This document shows positions 12,888 through 24,279 of a DNA stretch of 64,000 bases, piece after piece. The first letter of the stretch is position 1; every line of letters begins with the position of its first letter. Source of the DNA: Tetraselmis striata. Taxonomy: Eukaryota; Chlorophyta; Chlorodendrophyceae; Chlorodendrales; Chlorodendraceae. Where the stretch lies: positions 1 to 64,000 of the forward strand of contig VCJN01003041.1 of NCBI GenBank assembly GCA_006384855.1, given 5' to 3'. Both the position numbers and the translations under genes were made by a program. The notes under the pieces are model-generated. The model saw only the letters and a program-made list of their open reading frames with translations. It did not search any database and was not told where the DNA came from.

Positions 12888-13282
12888 GGCTGCACTCGGG
12901 GGATGATAAAAGTTGTGGTAAAACCACCCGGGCCGCCCCTCTCGCGCCTGTGTAGCTGCTTTGTCAGCGCCCGCTTGTCAGACGGTAAACCACCCTGGAG
13001 ACAACCCGTTTGCGGGGCGAGAGGGGTAGTCGTATTGTTCTTACTGCACGGCGCGTGGGGCGACGTTTTCCAGATGGGCCCCTCCCGAGTCAGCAGCAAG
13101 CCTGGTGCACCGCGCGGGGGTCGTCTTCGTGCGCGCGCTGCGGCCTGCTGGATGATGCCTGCTGCTGCGCGCGCTCTGATCACGGATAGTCGCTAACGCG
13201 CGCGACGGGAAATAATAGACGGCGCGCGGAGAAGGTACAGGACAAGTAATCCGTAGTCACATATTAATACATATCAGTTAGA

Positions 13283-13340
13283 TGCAAAGGGCGATTAGGA
13301 AATCGCCCGGACAGGCAACAGGCGGAAACGTCCACCAAAA
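13283..13340 (+). repeat. Dispersed GCAAA(A/G)GGCGAT module, copy 1
   Basis: About 50 bp match a segment at 52974-53035: GGCGAT(T/C)AGGAAATC, then CCCG, a GGCAA word and GAAACGTC. Shorter matches are at 48232-48248 (+) and 63403-63425 (-). It looks like a small dispersed repeat of unknown class. Confidence 0.6.
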
Positions 13341-14570
13341 ATAGCAACTACGGTACTGCGAGGTCATCGTGCCGGCGCGCGTCGAAGTGAGAAAGCGAAG
13401 GCGCCCACCGCGCGCTCGTTTCGGGCCGCGCGGCGGGCGCGAGTTTATTTTTTTCGCCCCCGGGGACAGAACTGGCACCAGTGAAACCCTAGCAGGCGCG
13501 AGTACCCGTACTGGTGCTGTGAATTACAAAAAGGCAGTAACTCGTACCTGTAGTAGCGCAGCAGCATCTCACTATATATTATCAGCAGCACGACGAAATA
13601 GTTACACCAGTCCACATAAATCGCGTTGCATAGAGAGTACTGGTAGCCGCTTGTAACACTACAGGTACCCGTAGTATACACTGCATACTGCTCGCTTTAA
13701 CGCCCAATAAGCTATGATGCTTTGTGGCTATGCATGGGGCTTTTAAAAATCCTACAGTATGCAAGCCCTCCACGCCGAGGAGGTGGCCGTTTGTTTCCCT
13801 TGCCGCACTTGCAGCAGTATTTTTATTCTCCGCATACAAATATGCCATATTTATCGATCAGCAAAATGTACGGCTTAATTACCTAAATACAAACTAAGTG
13901 GCGAGTGGGCGACGCATGGGGGATGAGCAACTCTACATTGGCGGTGCAGCCAGCTACGCACGCCACTTATTGTGGGCGCGCTCCCGTTGGTGGCGGGTGC
14001 ATATATGATGTATGGACTGGATGCGGATGACAGCCAATGACGACTTTATTGAGCCCAAGGCGGCATGCCACGTAGTTGCCTTGCAATGATGCAGGCGCGT
14101 TTCGCTTATAATCAAGGCGCGTTTATAACCAGCCGTGCCAGCAATGCCGCGCTGTGTGGTGTGCGATAAACGTGCAACGATTCCCCAAGTGCGAGATCAG
14201 CGTTTTCCCCTGTGCGCCGCCGCGTGAGCACATCTAATACATACTTTCGATTGTACGGGTAGTGTATACACCTGCATCGTGGGCTGAGCACTAGCTCGCC
14301 CACTCGCTGAACGCTCCGAAGCTACCGTGTGCTGCAGGTCTGATCGACATGTGTTGTGGAACTGCTGCCCATGCCCCAATGGGCAAAGGCAACAGATTCG
14401 TGGCGCGGTCGCCACGGCGCGACGCCCCATCCCGCCTCGTTGCACCCGCAAGCACCTGCGTGAAATAGCGCAGCATAATATGGCCCCATGATACGCCCCT
14501 ATTCTCGATGGGGTTGTTGCTTGGGCTTTCAGGAAAGGGGGGGGGGGGGGGCTGTTATTAACAATAGCAG

Positions 14571-14572
<2 letters not shown>

Positions 14573-14615
<43 letters not shown>
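14573..14615. repeat. (TG)n microsatellite
   Basis: About 21 uninterrupted TG units lie 20 bases after a G run. The long ORFs that cross it on both strands owe their length to the repeat. Confidence 0.95.
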
Positions 14616-14618
<3 letters not shown>

Positions 14619-15623
14619 GCATTTCGGAGCTGGAGGTGCAACGTGCCTGCTCGCGGCCTTCAGAAAAACACACCCGAGAACATCCATTTCTGATAAGTGG
14701 GCGCAAGGTTGTTAGTGTTTGCGTGGTTGCATTGTTCGTGGTCTTTGCGAGTGGTGCAGCTAGAAGACGGTGAGGTGTTCCTGCTTCGTACACTATTATC
14801 TTGTATTGCGTGTTGGACATCATTCCTACAATCTACAGGTGCCGACTTTTCTGGCCTGCCGTCCACCGCGCCTGGGCACACGTAGTATCCCTGCTAGACA
14901 ATTGATTCGACATGTGCCTTGTCTATTTTGAGTATATGTGCCAACTAACGCACCCATACACAAAACTGCTGAAAACGGGGTCCCATTATTCTTGCAACTA
15001 AATACACTATCCAAGGCATATAAGTGTACAACCTGCTACATTTATATATAAGTAGAAGGATTCCCGCAGAGGGGCGCACTGCCGCACACAGCATTGGCAA
15101 TAATCATGTACTGTGATGTGGTTTTCTCAGTACTACGGCGTGGACGCCTACGGGATCACATGCACTTGCTGAATAACGCTGCAATATTACCAGCCCGGAC
15201 ACTGAGTACATTGTGCATGACCCCAATCAATCATGACCAGCCCTGGCCGGAATTATGAGCGCAGCTCCTTCCCAACCCTGTCACCCATGCGCTACTGCTA
15301 TGCCCGGTGTACATAATAGCACTGCCAGTTTTGTATTGAATGCGCAATAAGAGATCGCCCAAACAGCGGTCATACTTCAAGATTGTGGTTGGCGAAGTAA
15401 ATGTGAAAATGACTGCACGCGCTGCAGGGTGACAGCAGCATTCGCGCAGTGCCCCCTACTTTTCTCACACTGGCCCAGCACATATGTCTCATTATCCATG
15501 ATTGACACGGATATCTACCAGGGCGCTACAGCCTAGCGTTCCTACATGCCTAGACAAACTACCCACGCAAGCCTGCCCCCCTCATTTGGCAAACCGAGAT
15601 AGCTTTCAGAGTGGCAAGATGGC

Positions 15624-16988
15624 TCACGTGGGCTGAGAGTGGCCGCTCGCCCGGGCCCGGATCTCCGCCGCTCGGATGGTGTTGTGCAGGACAGCCGCGA
15701 TGGTCATGGGGCCAATGCCGCCCGGGACGGGCGTGATGGCCGAGGCCACATGCGACACCGCATCAAACGCGACGTCTCCCACGATGTGCAGGCCACCCTT
15801 GTGCGGCAGCGAGGCGCCTTCGCTGCTGCCCTCGCCGTCTGGCATCTCCGGCATGCCGGAGATGACGTTGATGCCGATGTCCAGCACCACCGCGCCTGGC
15901 TTCACCCAGTCGGCCGTCACAATCTCGGGCGAGCCTGACACGCGGGGCGGTGTACCAGGGTGGACAGTCAGAGCGGTGGCGGCTTGTTCGGTGTTGATGT
16001 GTCAGGTGATCAGAGGGCGAAAAGCAGCCATCCTCTCCCCCCCTTCCACCGCCATTGGTAAAACATGCACCGGGAACCGTGTACGGAGACCAATCAAATG
16101 CCATTACAAGGGATACACCAACGCAACTGAGCCGCTTCCCAACATTGCGGACTGCGGCTTGACACAACACGCGCTGAGATATCAGCAGTCGGATAGTGCA
16201 GTTGATCCATGTACCAGAGTCCGGATGGGCAGGGCGATAGCTGCCGTCCCCCCCCCCCCCCCCCCCGCTCTCAAAACACACACCTCTTGCGCATGACTGC
16301 ACGCAACTCTGTCATTGAATTCCGCCACACACAAGAGTAAAATGTGCTGATGCACGTGATAGCTGCCTACTGATTTTCGGATGCAGGTATGGATTGAGGT
16401 CATTGCTTCCGAACCCGCAGATTGGCGTGCATTTGGTGCCCTGCCATTGCCACCGCTGAGTGCGGCCCGGGCTGCCTGTCCTGGTGAATGTCTTACCCCC
16501 CCCCCCCCCCCCCCCCTCTTCTCCGCCGCCCCTCGCACATGCACATGCACACCCGCACGTGTATGCACGCAGTTAATGCTTCAGGCAGGGCGCCACCCAC
16601 CGATGGCCACCACCAGGATGTCCGCCGTCCGAGTTATCTCCGGCAGGTCCACGTGAAAGCCGATGTCCGCGTACGCCTGCGCGCCCGTCCTGCCCCGCGT
16701 CCCCATGTACGGCTCCGCCGGCCCGCACGCGCCGGCCCGCACGCGCGCCTCTGGGTCCCGGCTCGCCCCCGGCTTCTGCCCGCCCAATGCAGCAGGCGCA
16801 CAGTTGTTGACAAGTGGGATGTAAGCAGTGCGGGTGCAGGCAGTGGGGAACCGATGGGGGCTCTGCGGGGGTGGGTCTCACTGCTGCAGTGCAAGACAGC
16901 GGCATACACACGGAAGTACATATAGTGATATAGATACAGATGCCATGTTTGAGCGTGTTGAGGTACGTGAAGACATACATGCACACAG

Positions 16989-17019
<31 letters not shown>

Positions 17020-18750
17020 TATACGCCGTACATACGTAAACACGCACATCAATTTCAGGCTTATGTAGCAGGCTAACACAGGTGCCTCATATATACATAT
17101 ATAAATACACATATACAGCGCGTGTGAAGACAGTCCAGGTGGTTGGCAGGCAGAGCGCACCGTCACATCGGTCTTATCCACGACCGTCCGGTTAACGACG
17201 GTGACAGCGCCTGCGCCGTGCTCCCGGAGCAGCCCGATCGAGAGCGGCGCGCCCACGATGTTGGAGTCGCCCAACACGACAACCGTCTTCCCCCTGATGT
17301 CCACGCCGCTGCGGCGCAGCAGCTCCAGGCAGCCCAGCGCGGTGCAGGGGACCATCCGCGATGCGTGCCCCCGCATCATCAGCGACCTTCGGACGGGGGT
17401 GGGAGCGAGATGGACGGGATGGTGAGGGGGGGGGGGGGGGGGGGGAGGAACTCCGCATAGCAATCCTGATGTTGCCGTCTAGGGATGCGGAGGAGCCGGG
17501 CGCTGGCGGCGCTGTAAATGGAGCTGTGCGCCTCCCTGAGTTGCCCCTTCTGAGGGGGGCAGTGCCGCATCAGCTGGGGCTGCCCCGCAACGCACCCCAT
17601 GTTGAGCGGGTGGAAGCCATCCACGTCCTTCTCCGGCCGCAGCGCATCCATCGCCTCGTTCTCGTTCATGTGTGGCGGCAGCGGCAGTTGTACGAGGATG
17701 GCATCCGTGCCGGTGTCCTCATTGGCAGCTCTACGGGGGGAGGTGGTGCACAGGTCAGGACCCCCCCCTCCCCCCCCCCCCCCCCCCCCTCTGCGTGCTC
17801 GTGCATGTGGCGCTGATGCTGTCTATGCGCCAGCCCCTCCCTCAGCACCCGTGGACGGGCAGTCTCACTTGATGGCCGCCATGAGCTCCTCGTGCGTGGA
17901 GCTGGCCGCCATGTGCATCACGTCTGCGTCAAGCCCCACCTCCCGGCAGCGCTCCAACTTCCGGTACACGTACAAGCAGGAGTCGGGACGGTTGCCCACC
18001 AGGATGACCTGCAGCCTGGGGGCTCGCCCCAGCGCTTGCGTGACCGCCGCAGCGTCGCCCTTCAGCTCGCGCATCCACTCAGCTGCCACCTGCCGGCCGT
18101 CCAGGACGGTCGCGTCCCCGGATGGAGTGGGCACCGGCGCAGGCAGGAGATGCGGTAGCGACCCCATCATGCTCGATCTCGCACTTGCACTCGCTCCTGT
18201 CAGGTGCGTCATCAGCCAGGGCCCAGTGCTTAGGACGAAATCCTCCCCCCCCCCCCCCCCCCCCTCCTCCCACATGAAGCCTACCCCCCCCCCCCCCCCC
18301 CCCTCCCCTCACCCACACCCACACACAAACAAGCCCCTCCTTATCGCTTTCACACAGACTGTTCGATACAGATGAAGGGTACGCCACCAGATGGGCACAC
18401 GTGGATGAAGGAAATATAGGATGGCAAGGGCGATGGAGCGTCTACCTGTGGCGGGGGAAGTGGGGCCACTAGCGCGCTGGTGCCTTGCCGGTTCCGGCTG
18501 GGCCGCCGCCTCCGCGGAGAAGGTCGACGCTCGGCACGGGGCGCCGCCACCGATGGAGGGCGCGAGCCAGGCTGCGTCCACCGCGCCTGGGGGTCGAACA
18601 CGGGCCACGTGAGGATAGGGATGACGGGAGAATTGCAGGTAGCCCCTTCTGTGTGGGGTGACGAGCACTGGATTTCCGGGACAGACTGGGGCAGGAGGCT
18701 ACGGCCGCACCGAGCCACCGCCCGACGAGCGCCGAGCCGCGGCGGAGCAT
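15624..18750 (-). CDS. folD: FolD-type methylene-THF dehydrogenase/cyclohydrolase, probably organellar (7 exons)
   Basis: FolD interconverts 5,10-methylene-THF, methenyl-THF and 10-formyl-THF. Exons in order of translation are 18750-18669, 18586-18446, 18196-17869, 17730-17596, 17386-17161, 16775-16601 and 15934-15624, all phase-compatible, giving 465 aa. Conserved marks: [11 protein letters not shown] (102-112), the catalytic Y-V-Y-R-K (150-154), LVQLPLPPH with Q198, [10 protein letters not shown] with D221, [12 protein letters not shown], the nucleotide loop [13 protein letters not shown] (266-278), [14 protein letters not shown] and [15 protein letters not shown] near the end. About 100 residues precede the domain. 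The first 27 ([19 protein letters not shown]) are Arg-rich with no acids, like a mitochondrial or plastid presequence. The first two exons are inferred from phase only. Oddities are Asp269 where NADP-dependent relatives have Arg, and about 30 extra residues at 305-340. Confidence 0.85.
16990..17017. repeat. (AC)n microsatellite in a FolD intron
   Basis: An AC run of about 14 units lies inside the intron between the sixth (16775-16601) and fifth (17386-17161) FolD exons. ORFs spanning it are not coding. Confidence 0.9.
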
Positions 18751-21700
18751 AGCGCGCCAATTTCGCTGGGGCGACGTGAGCTAACACCGCCTGCCAGTGT
18801 ACCGTGTGGGGCCTTAGGCGAGCCTGTAGCCGCGGAGCAGGGCTCCTGTACGCGACTTGCCCCTGAGTATCTATAGCCTGGCAGTGTTTTCGATGCCTCG
18901 CGCAGGCACCGCGTCGCCAGTACTGGTACTGGTAAAGTTGCGCCGTCGCCTATACTCGGAGACGCTATTCGTTCAGCAAGGCATCAATCCTTATTCGGCG
19001 CAGCGCGTCAGCATTGTCGTGTGTGCCCGCGCGAAGCAGGTTCAGCGTGGAGGCGCGCGCGCTCCACCGGCCACCTCGTCGGGCCCCGCGGCGCATTTTT
19101 AATTTTAACATCAAGCAGAAAGTGAGCTCGTAGTCGTCCTTTCCCTTCCCCAGTACTTTCCGTGGATATACGATGTGGTTTCACTGGCTCACTGCCCAGC
19201 CCTGTCCCGGTACGACTGGTGTGAATTACAAAAAAGGCAGTTCCCCAGAATTAGAAAAACCCAGCCCTGTCCCGGGAACGGGGGAAAAAACCTACCTGTA
19301 CAACTTAAGATAGGCGCGCGCGCTCGTCGCAGGCGCTCGCGGGCGGAGAACCCTACCGCGGCGCGCACCCTCGCATCATATTAGCCGCCGCAATGATGGC
19401 GCAATCTCATCCGTAATTCATCCGGGATTCCTTCATGCACCGCGCATCTGCCCACCCTCACGCAGCAATTTCACAAAGTTAAACTTCGCCCCTGGACAAC
19501 GGCCGAAGCCGGCTCAGCACTTGACCTCTTGCGCCAATTGCAATCGTAGGTCTTGCATAGCCTTTGAACATTGCCTCATTCGAACCCCGAATGGCTAATG
19601 CATCAACCGGGTAAACTTAGGGCACGCCGGGCCGATATTGCCGAAATACATCGACCATGTATCGAACTAACCCGGCACTTCTCGCATACGAGACGGCCGC
19701 TCAACCGAGCGGACAAGGAATGTACCTTGTTTCAAGCAATTTCACAATAAGGAAATGCTTTGTCGGCAATAGCCACGCGCATTCTTTGGGCTATTTATGT
19801 CGCCATGCGTTTGTGAATACCACTGTTGACTGTTGTACATATGACAATATCTATAAATATATAGCGGGAGTACATCCCTGAATGAAAACATGCTTTTTCG
19901 AGGGGCTGGGCCACGCTCAATTGAGATGTAAACACAGTGCATTACACTTTTAATTTGTTCGAAGTGGCCTCTACCGCACAATAGTTTTAGCCAATTTCGG
20001 GTGCCGGCTCGTCTAGCTTCATCGATATTTGATACTATTGAAGAGCAGGCCAATACCTTAGACCCGACTCCTACTCCTCTGGCTTAATTCGCGTAGGTCG
20101 AGGTGGGCGGGAGCGATTAAAAAGCCGGAAATGAGCCGGAATGATCTTGCAGACCTCCTAACTATTTGTAGTGGGATAGCCGATGCTCCTAAGGCCCCCG
20201 CGGCCCACTACACCTTGTTGTTGACCTAGTGTCGTTTGAGCTTCCTCTTCCGTCATTCCTGCGGTTGTTTGCCCGTTGGAGGGCAACGCCTCTTCAGCTC
20301 GTTCAATTGTCGCCGCAGCTGTCGGGAGGCGTTACCATAATTTGTTGAATCATTCCTAATGCCGCATGTAAAGCGGAGACCGCGCGACGCGCGTGCGCGG
20401 CCGAGCCGCCCCTTCCAATGGCATTATTTTGCCACCATTGCCACACAGCTCCGACGAAATTGACGAAATAGACCAAAGCTTTGAATCTATGAATATTATT
20501 CATCGAAATGCACGCTTCATGTTAATGGGCCACGTGAGAAGAATGTTTGAACATTTGCCGCACTACTTGTATTGATGGTTTATCTAGCTATATGACGTGA
20601 TGACCACTGGATGAGGACCCTACCGCGGGTTTTATTCATTCGTTCTGACCAATGATCATTGCGCCCGCAATCCGCCAAGTAAGCCCACTCAATAGATCGT
20701 TTGCTCTCGTGACAGGAAAACTTTGCATGCCCTGGCTCCCTCCTTCCCCCTCAATTCCCTCCATTTGTGTATGATCAGCCATACATGCGTTTGCAATCTA
20801 AAGGCGGCGCCCCTCCGTCTGCATCATGCCCGTTTGCTGCCGTGCATCGAGATGGCGTATTATGGCCCGTATTTTGGCGCGCATTGCGAAAGTGCGCTTC
20901 TTGTTGCACATACTTCTCTACGAACGAAGGGGGCATGGGTGCTGGCAATGCTTGGGGGTGTGGCATGGGGCGGGCTTTTTATTGGACATACGTACTAGCA
21001 GCCGATCCCCATTGGTCATATGCATGATTGCACTTTGAGGAGAACGTTAGCATAACCCCCCCCCCCCCCCCCCCGCCCGCCTGAATTTTGTTACACGCAT
21101 TTCTGCATGTGATAAAATATGCGCACTGGGGAGGGGGTGGCTGATCCCCTCACTCTTTGCGATCGGTATTTCAACTGTGGCAAGGCAATCGCTAAGACAT
21201 CTGAATGTATTCGCACATTTCATTTCATTTGATTTACGCCCCCCCCCCCCCCCCCGCGCTTCCATTCCAAGACACGGAGGCAACCGTGTGCTGGACAACA
21301 TACACGTCTTTATTGTCTGCGCCGTGGACTCCTCGGTGACTCGTGAACCACATTCCGAGAGGCGGCTCCGCAGTATGAAGCGTTGATGGGCCATCCATGC
21401 CTCCCCATGGTGGACGCGGCATCAGCACCTCTAGCATACCGGATGGACCGGCCTCATGCCTTCATGCCTTCACTTGAAAATGCGGCGGCACACCGGCTCG
21501 AAGCGGATGCCGTCTCATTCCCTCGCGCGTCGACGCACCCGCATGTGCATTGCCGTCTTCAACAGTCCCGGCCGACATCATGTGTTGTTACTGGGGGCGT
21601 CGCTTGGTCTCATCCATTGCGCAGATCGTGCGGGGGCCAATGCCCCGAGCGAGCCTTCTTAGACTTCTAAAACTACCTGGCGCACATCCCCCCCTGGCTT

Positions 21701-22859
21701 GACCGTCAACAAGGATGCCGAAGACCAGCGCTACCACAATCGGATGGCCATGGAGATGGACTTCCACACGGAACCAGAGATGCACGCCTTCGTTCGCTCC
21801 ACTTTGCTTGTTCAACCGCACAATCTTCTTTCTCACGGAGGGCATGGCCTCGCTGCACCCCCATTGCGGCTGGTTAATCAAGGATATGATGTACTTAATA
21901 CAATGTGCGGGGCAAGCTACTCATGGGACCTCGGCCACGCCTCCGCGTCAAGCCTCGGACATGCAGCATGTCCAGGATGTCCTTGCGCCCGTGACCCGTG
22001 TTGTCGTTGTGCTTTACGAGGCGGCCTGGCGGCGATGGGAAGGGTATGCCCGCAAGGCCATGGCACTACGGAGGGGTGTGGCGAGGTTGAGGCGGCAGAA
22101 CAAACTCACGCATTCGTTTTGCGGGACCCACGTTAAGTGGGCGGATGATTATGCGCGCTTTCCATGATGCATGTGGTTGTCCCTTGTCAATACGGAACTA
22201 CTCATTTCGTGCATGGGGGCCGGGGAGGGGAACGATCAATGCGGCAAGATGGTGCCCGACTGCCCGTGTGGCCATGCAAGGATTCCTCAGCACCCAAAGG
22301 CAGACACCATCACGATCGTTGTCATGGCTGCCGGATTCGACGACCTGTACCGTATGCATGGCAGTACATAGACGGCACCCACACCCACGACCCTGCTGAA
22401 GCTAGCGCACTACCGCATTGGCAATGGTGACTATCGCTGTTACGGCGAATTTGTGTAATGATGGCTATTTGGATGGTAGAGTATTACTAACCTAAGGCCA
22501 CATAGCTTTCTAGGAACAGCTAACAGAAGCCCCCCCCTCCACCATGCAGCACATTGCAGTAGACAAGATATTTAAAAAAAATGGAATTCAAAATGCTGAC
22601 CGGGTACCCGGCTAGCCGCTAGCTGGACAACACTGCATGACAACGATAGGCAAGCAACTGCAACATGGCTGTGAAGCTGCCTCAGCTAGCCTCTAGAGGG
22701 GTCCCATCGTGAGGTTGGGGTCATTCCCGCATTTCTCTCGACGCTGTTGAAAATGCGTAAAACTCTTCATACAAACAACTTGCACCATGTGCTCCTACGT
22801 ACGATGAAACTCACTACATCGACTTGCATCGATCCAATGGCTCTCTTAGCGGGCGCTCG
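18751..22859. other. Gene-poor intergenic region
   Basis: It starts with the FolD promoter region. C runs lie at about 21057-21074 and 21240-21255. A truncated LINE end is listed separately. Two overlapping plus-strand frames at 21699-22167 read like decayed coding sequence (phrases such as DAEDQRYHNRMAMEMDF, and YARKAMALRRGVARL in the other frame) but match nothing I know. The rest shows no gene, RNA or ordered repeat. Confidence 0.45.
19212..19260 (-). mobile_element. 49-bp truncated LINE 3' end with 16-bp target-site duplication
   Basis: The insert carries GTGTGAATTACAAAAA and GGCAGTTCCCCAGAATTAG, the same words as the 3' tail of the full LINE at about 48270-48308. It is flanked by perfect 16-bp direct repeats CCCAGCCCTGTCCCGG at 19196-19211 and 19261-19276. 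A short tail fragment between perfect direct repeats is the classic product of abortive target-primed reverse transcription. Perfect repeats imply a fairly recent event. Confidence 0.75.
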
Positions 22860-22899
22860 GCCCTCACGACCCCCACCTGTCCCTGCTTTATTTTTACCC

Positions 22900-23310
22900 C
22901 TACCTGCACGCCCAACTATACTTCCTGAGCGGCGAGGGCCGGTTGCGCATCGCCGCCTTCAAGACTGACTGCATGTTCCCGCCCTAAGACGGCCGGCTGC
23001 GCAAGGCGACGGCGGAGCTGCTGCGCTAGTCGCTGCGCGAGAAGCCGCGCAAGTAACTGTTGGGCAAGTTCACCGCCTCCCAACTCATCAAGCGAGGGTT
23101 CGCGGCGGCCGGCGAGCCGGGCGTCGGCTCGGTGTACGACATCCGCCACTCCATGGAGACGGGCATGCTTGGCGACAAGAACGCGCTCTCGCACGTCAGG
23201 CGCGTGGCATCGGCGTTCATGTGAGACGTGGAGATGGCGCTCGGTTACGTGCTGCCCGTGAAGAAGCCGGCCCGGGCTGACGCGAAGGCGAAGCCCTCGT
23301 GAGCGTGCCG
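22900..23310 (+). pseudogene. Possible tyrosine-recombinase C-terminal remnant (fossil)
   Basis: The plus strand reads phrases such as GKFTASQLIKRGF, VYDIRHSMETGM and MALGYV. The spacing of an R-H-S motif and a later Tyr after an M-x-x-x-x-M stretch recalls the end of tyrosine recombinases used for integration by virus-like elements. It is broken. The assignment rests on short motifs only. Confidence 0.25.
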
Positions 23311-23389
23311 ACCTAGCTAGTCGGCAGTGAGCCCCCCGGCTTCCCGGCTGCCGACTTAGTCAGTTGTGAGCCTTTGCTGTCGGGTGTAC

Positions 23390-24050
23390 TTACACGTCCC
23401 TAAACATGAACGCCGGCGGCTGCGTGGCCGCCTCCCTCGCCGCCGCCAGCTTGGCGCTCGCGCCACTGCGCGGCCCGTAGCGCCACACCGGCGAGATGCG
23501 ATGAAAAGCCACCTTGAAGCGTTTGCCCCGCACTATCGGCTTTTCCGTTGTGTAGTCGTTGTGCAGCTTGACGGTGAGGTAGCGGCCACGCTTCATCAAG
23601 GGAACCCATTCCATCACGGAGTCCGCCACGCCCTCATCCGCCATCTCCTTCAACGCCCGGTCGGCACCCTTCATCGGGTTCGGGTCGTCGAGCGCGAAGG
23701 AGTGCGCCGGCACGCCGTCCTTGTTGTAGATTGCCACCACCATGTCCGCCAGCCGGTCATCCGCGTCGACTAGATAGCGTGCGGATCCGGAGCGGCCCGG
23801 ACCGGAGGGAGTCCTTGCAGAGCCGGGAGTGGTATGGGATGAGGGGCGACTTAAGAGGGGCAAGCTTGCCGTAAAGCACGCGAGTAGACGACATGCTGAG
23901 TGAATTCGCGATGGGGAAGGAGAGGCGAGGGAATGCCCGCATGTATAGTCGGCGGTGGTCTGAAATGCTGTGGGGCGGCCGTGGGCAAAGCCAAAGGCAA
24001 AGCCCCGAGGCGAGCCTTTGGCAAAGCTTCGGCCTAGACGCATGCACCAT
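23390..24050 (-). pseudogene. Unnamed coding remnant of the virus-like fossil
   Basis: The minus strand encodes a protein-like stretch with phrases DDRLADMVVAIYNKDG, MADEGVADSVMEWVP and KRFKVAFHRISPVWRYG. It is rich in charged and aromatic residues and not low complexity, so it is probably derived from a real gene. I do not know the family. It shares strand and style with the helicase remnant just upstream. Confidence 0.4.
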
Positions 24051-24279
24051 CGACGCCTAGAGCTGCGGGGCCGCGGCGCCCGCCGCCTGCGGCGGGTGCC
24101 GTCGTCGAGAGTACACCATTCCATGGTCCTCACATAAGTTAATAAAGATGTAACTCCCACCACAACGGCGGCGGACCCGCGCCCCGGCGTTTTCACGGGT
24201 GCCCGGCTAAGGGCCGGATTGGCGGTCCCGCGCTCCAGGGTGCGCACTCTACTCCAGTCTAGCAGTTTGATTCCATTCT

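Larger units (their letters stand above)
12888..15623. other. Intergenic segment, repeats only
   Basis: The first few hundred bases are the likely promoter of the orphan minus-strand gene. The segment holds a dispersed repeat module at about 13283-13340, a fragment resembling the LINE 3' tail near 13518-13546, and a G run at about 14537-14551 followed by a long TG tract. Bases 14880-15600 are plain, moderately AT-rich sequence, the 3' flank of the FolD gene. Confidence 0.5.

Noticed and set aside
14197-14823. Minus-strand ORF of 208 codons
   Set aside because: It depends on reading through a TG microsatellite and a G run, both stop-free by composition.
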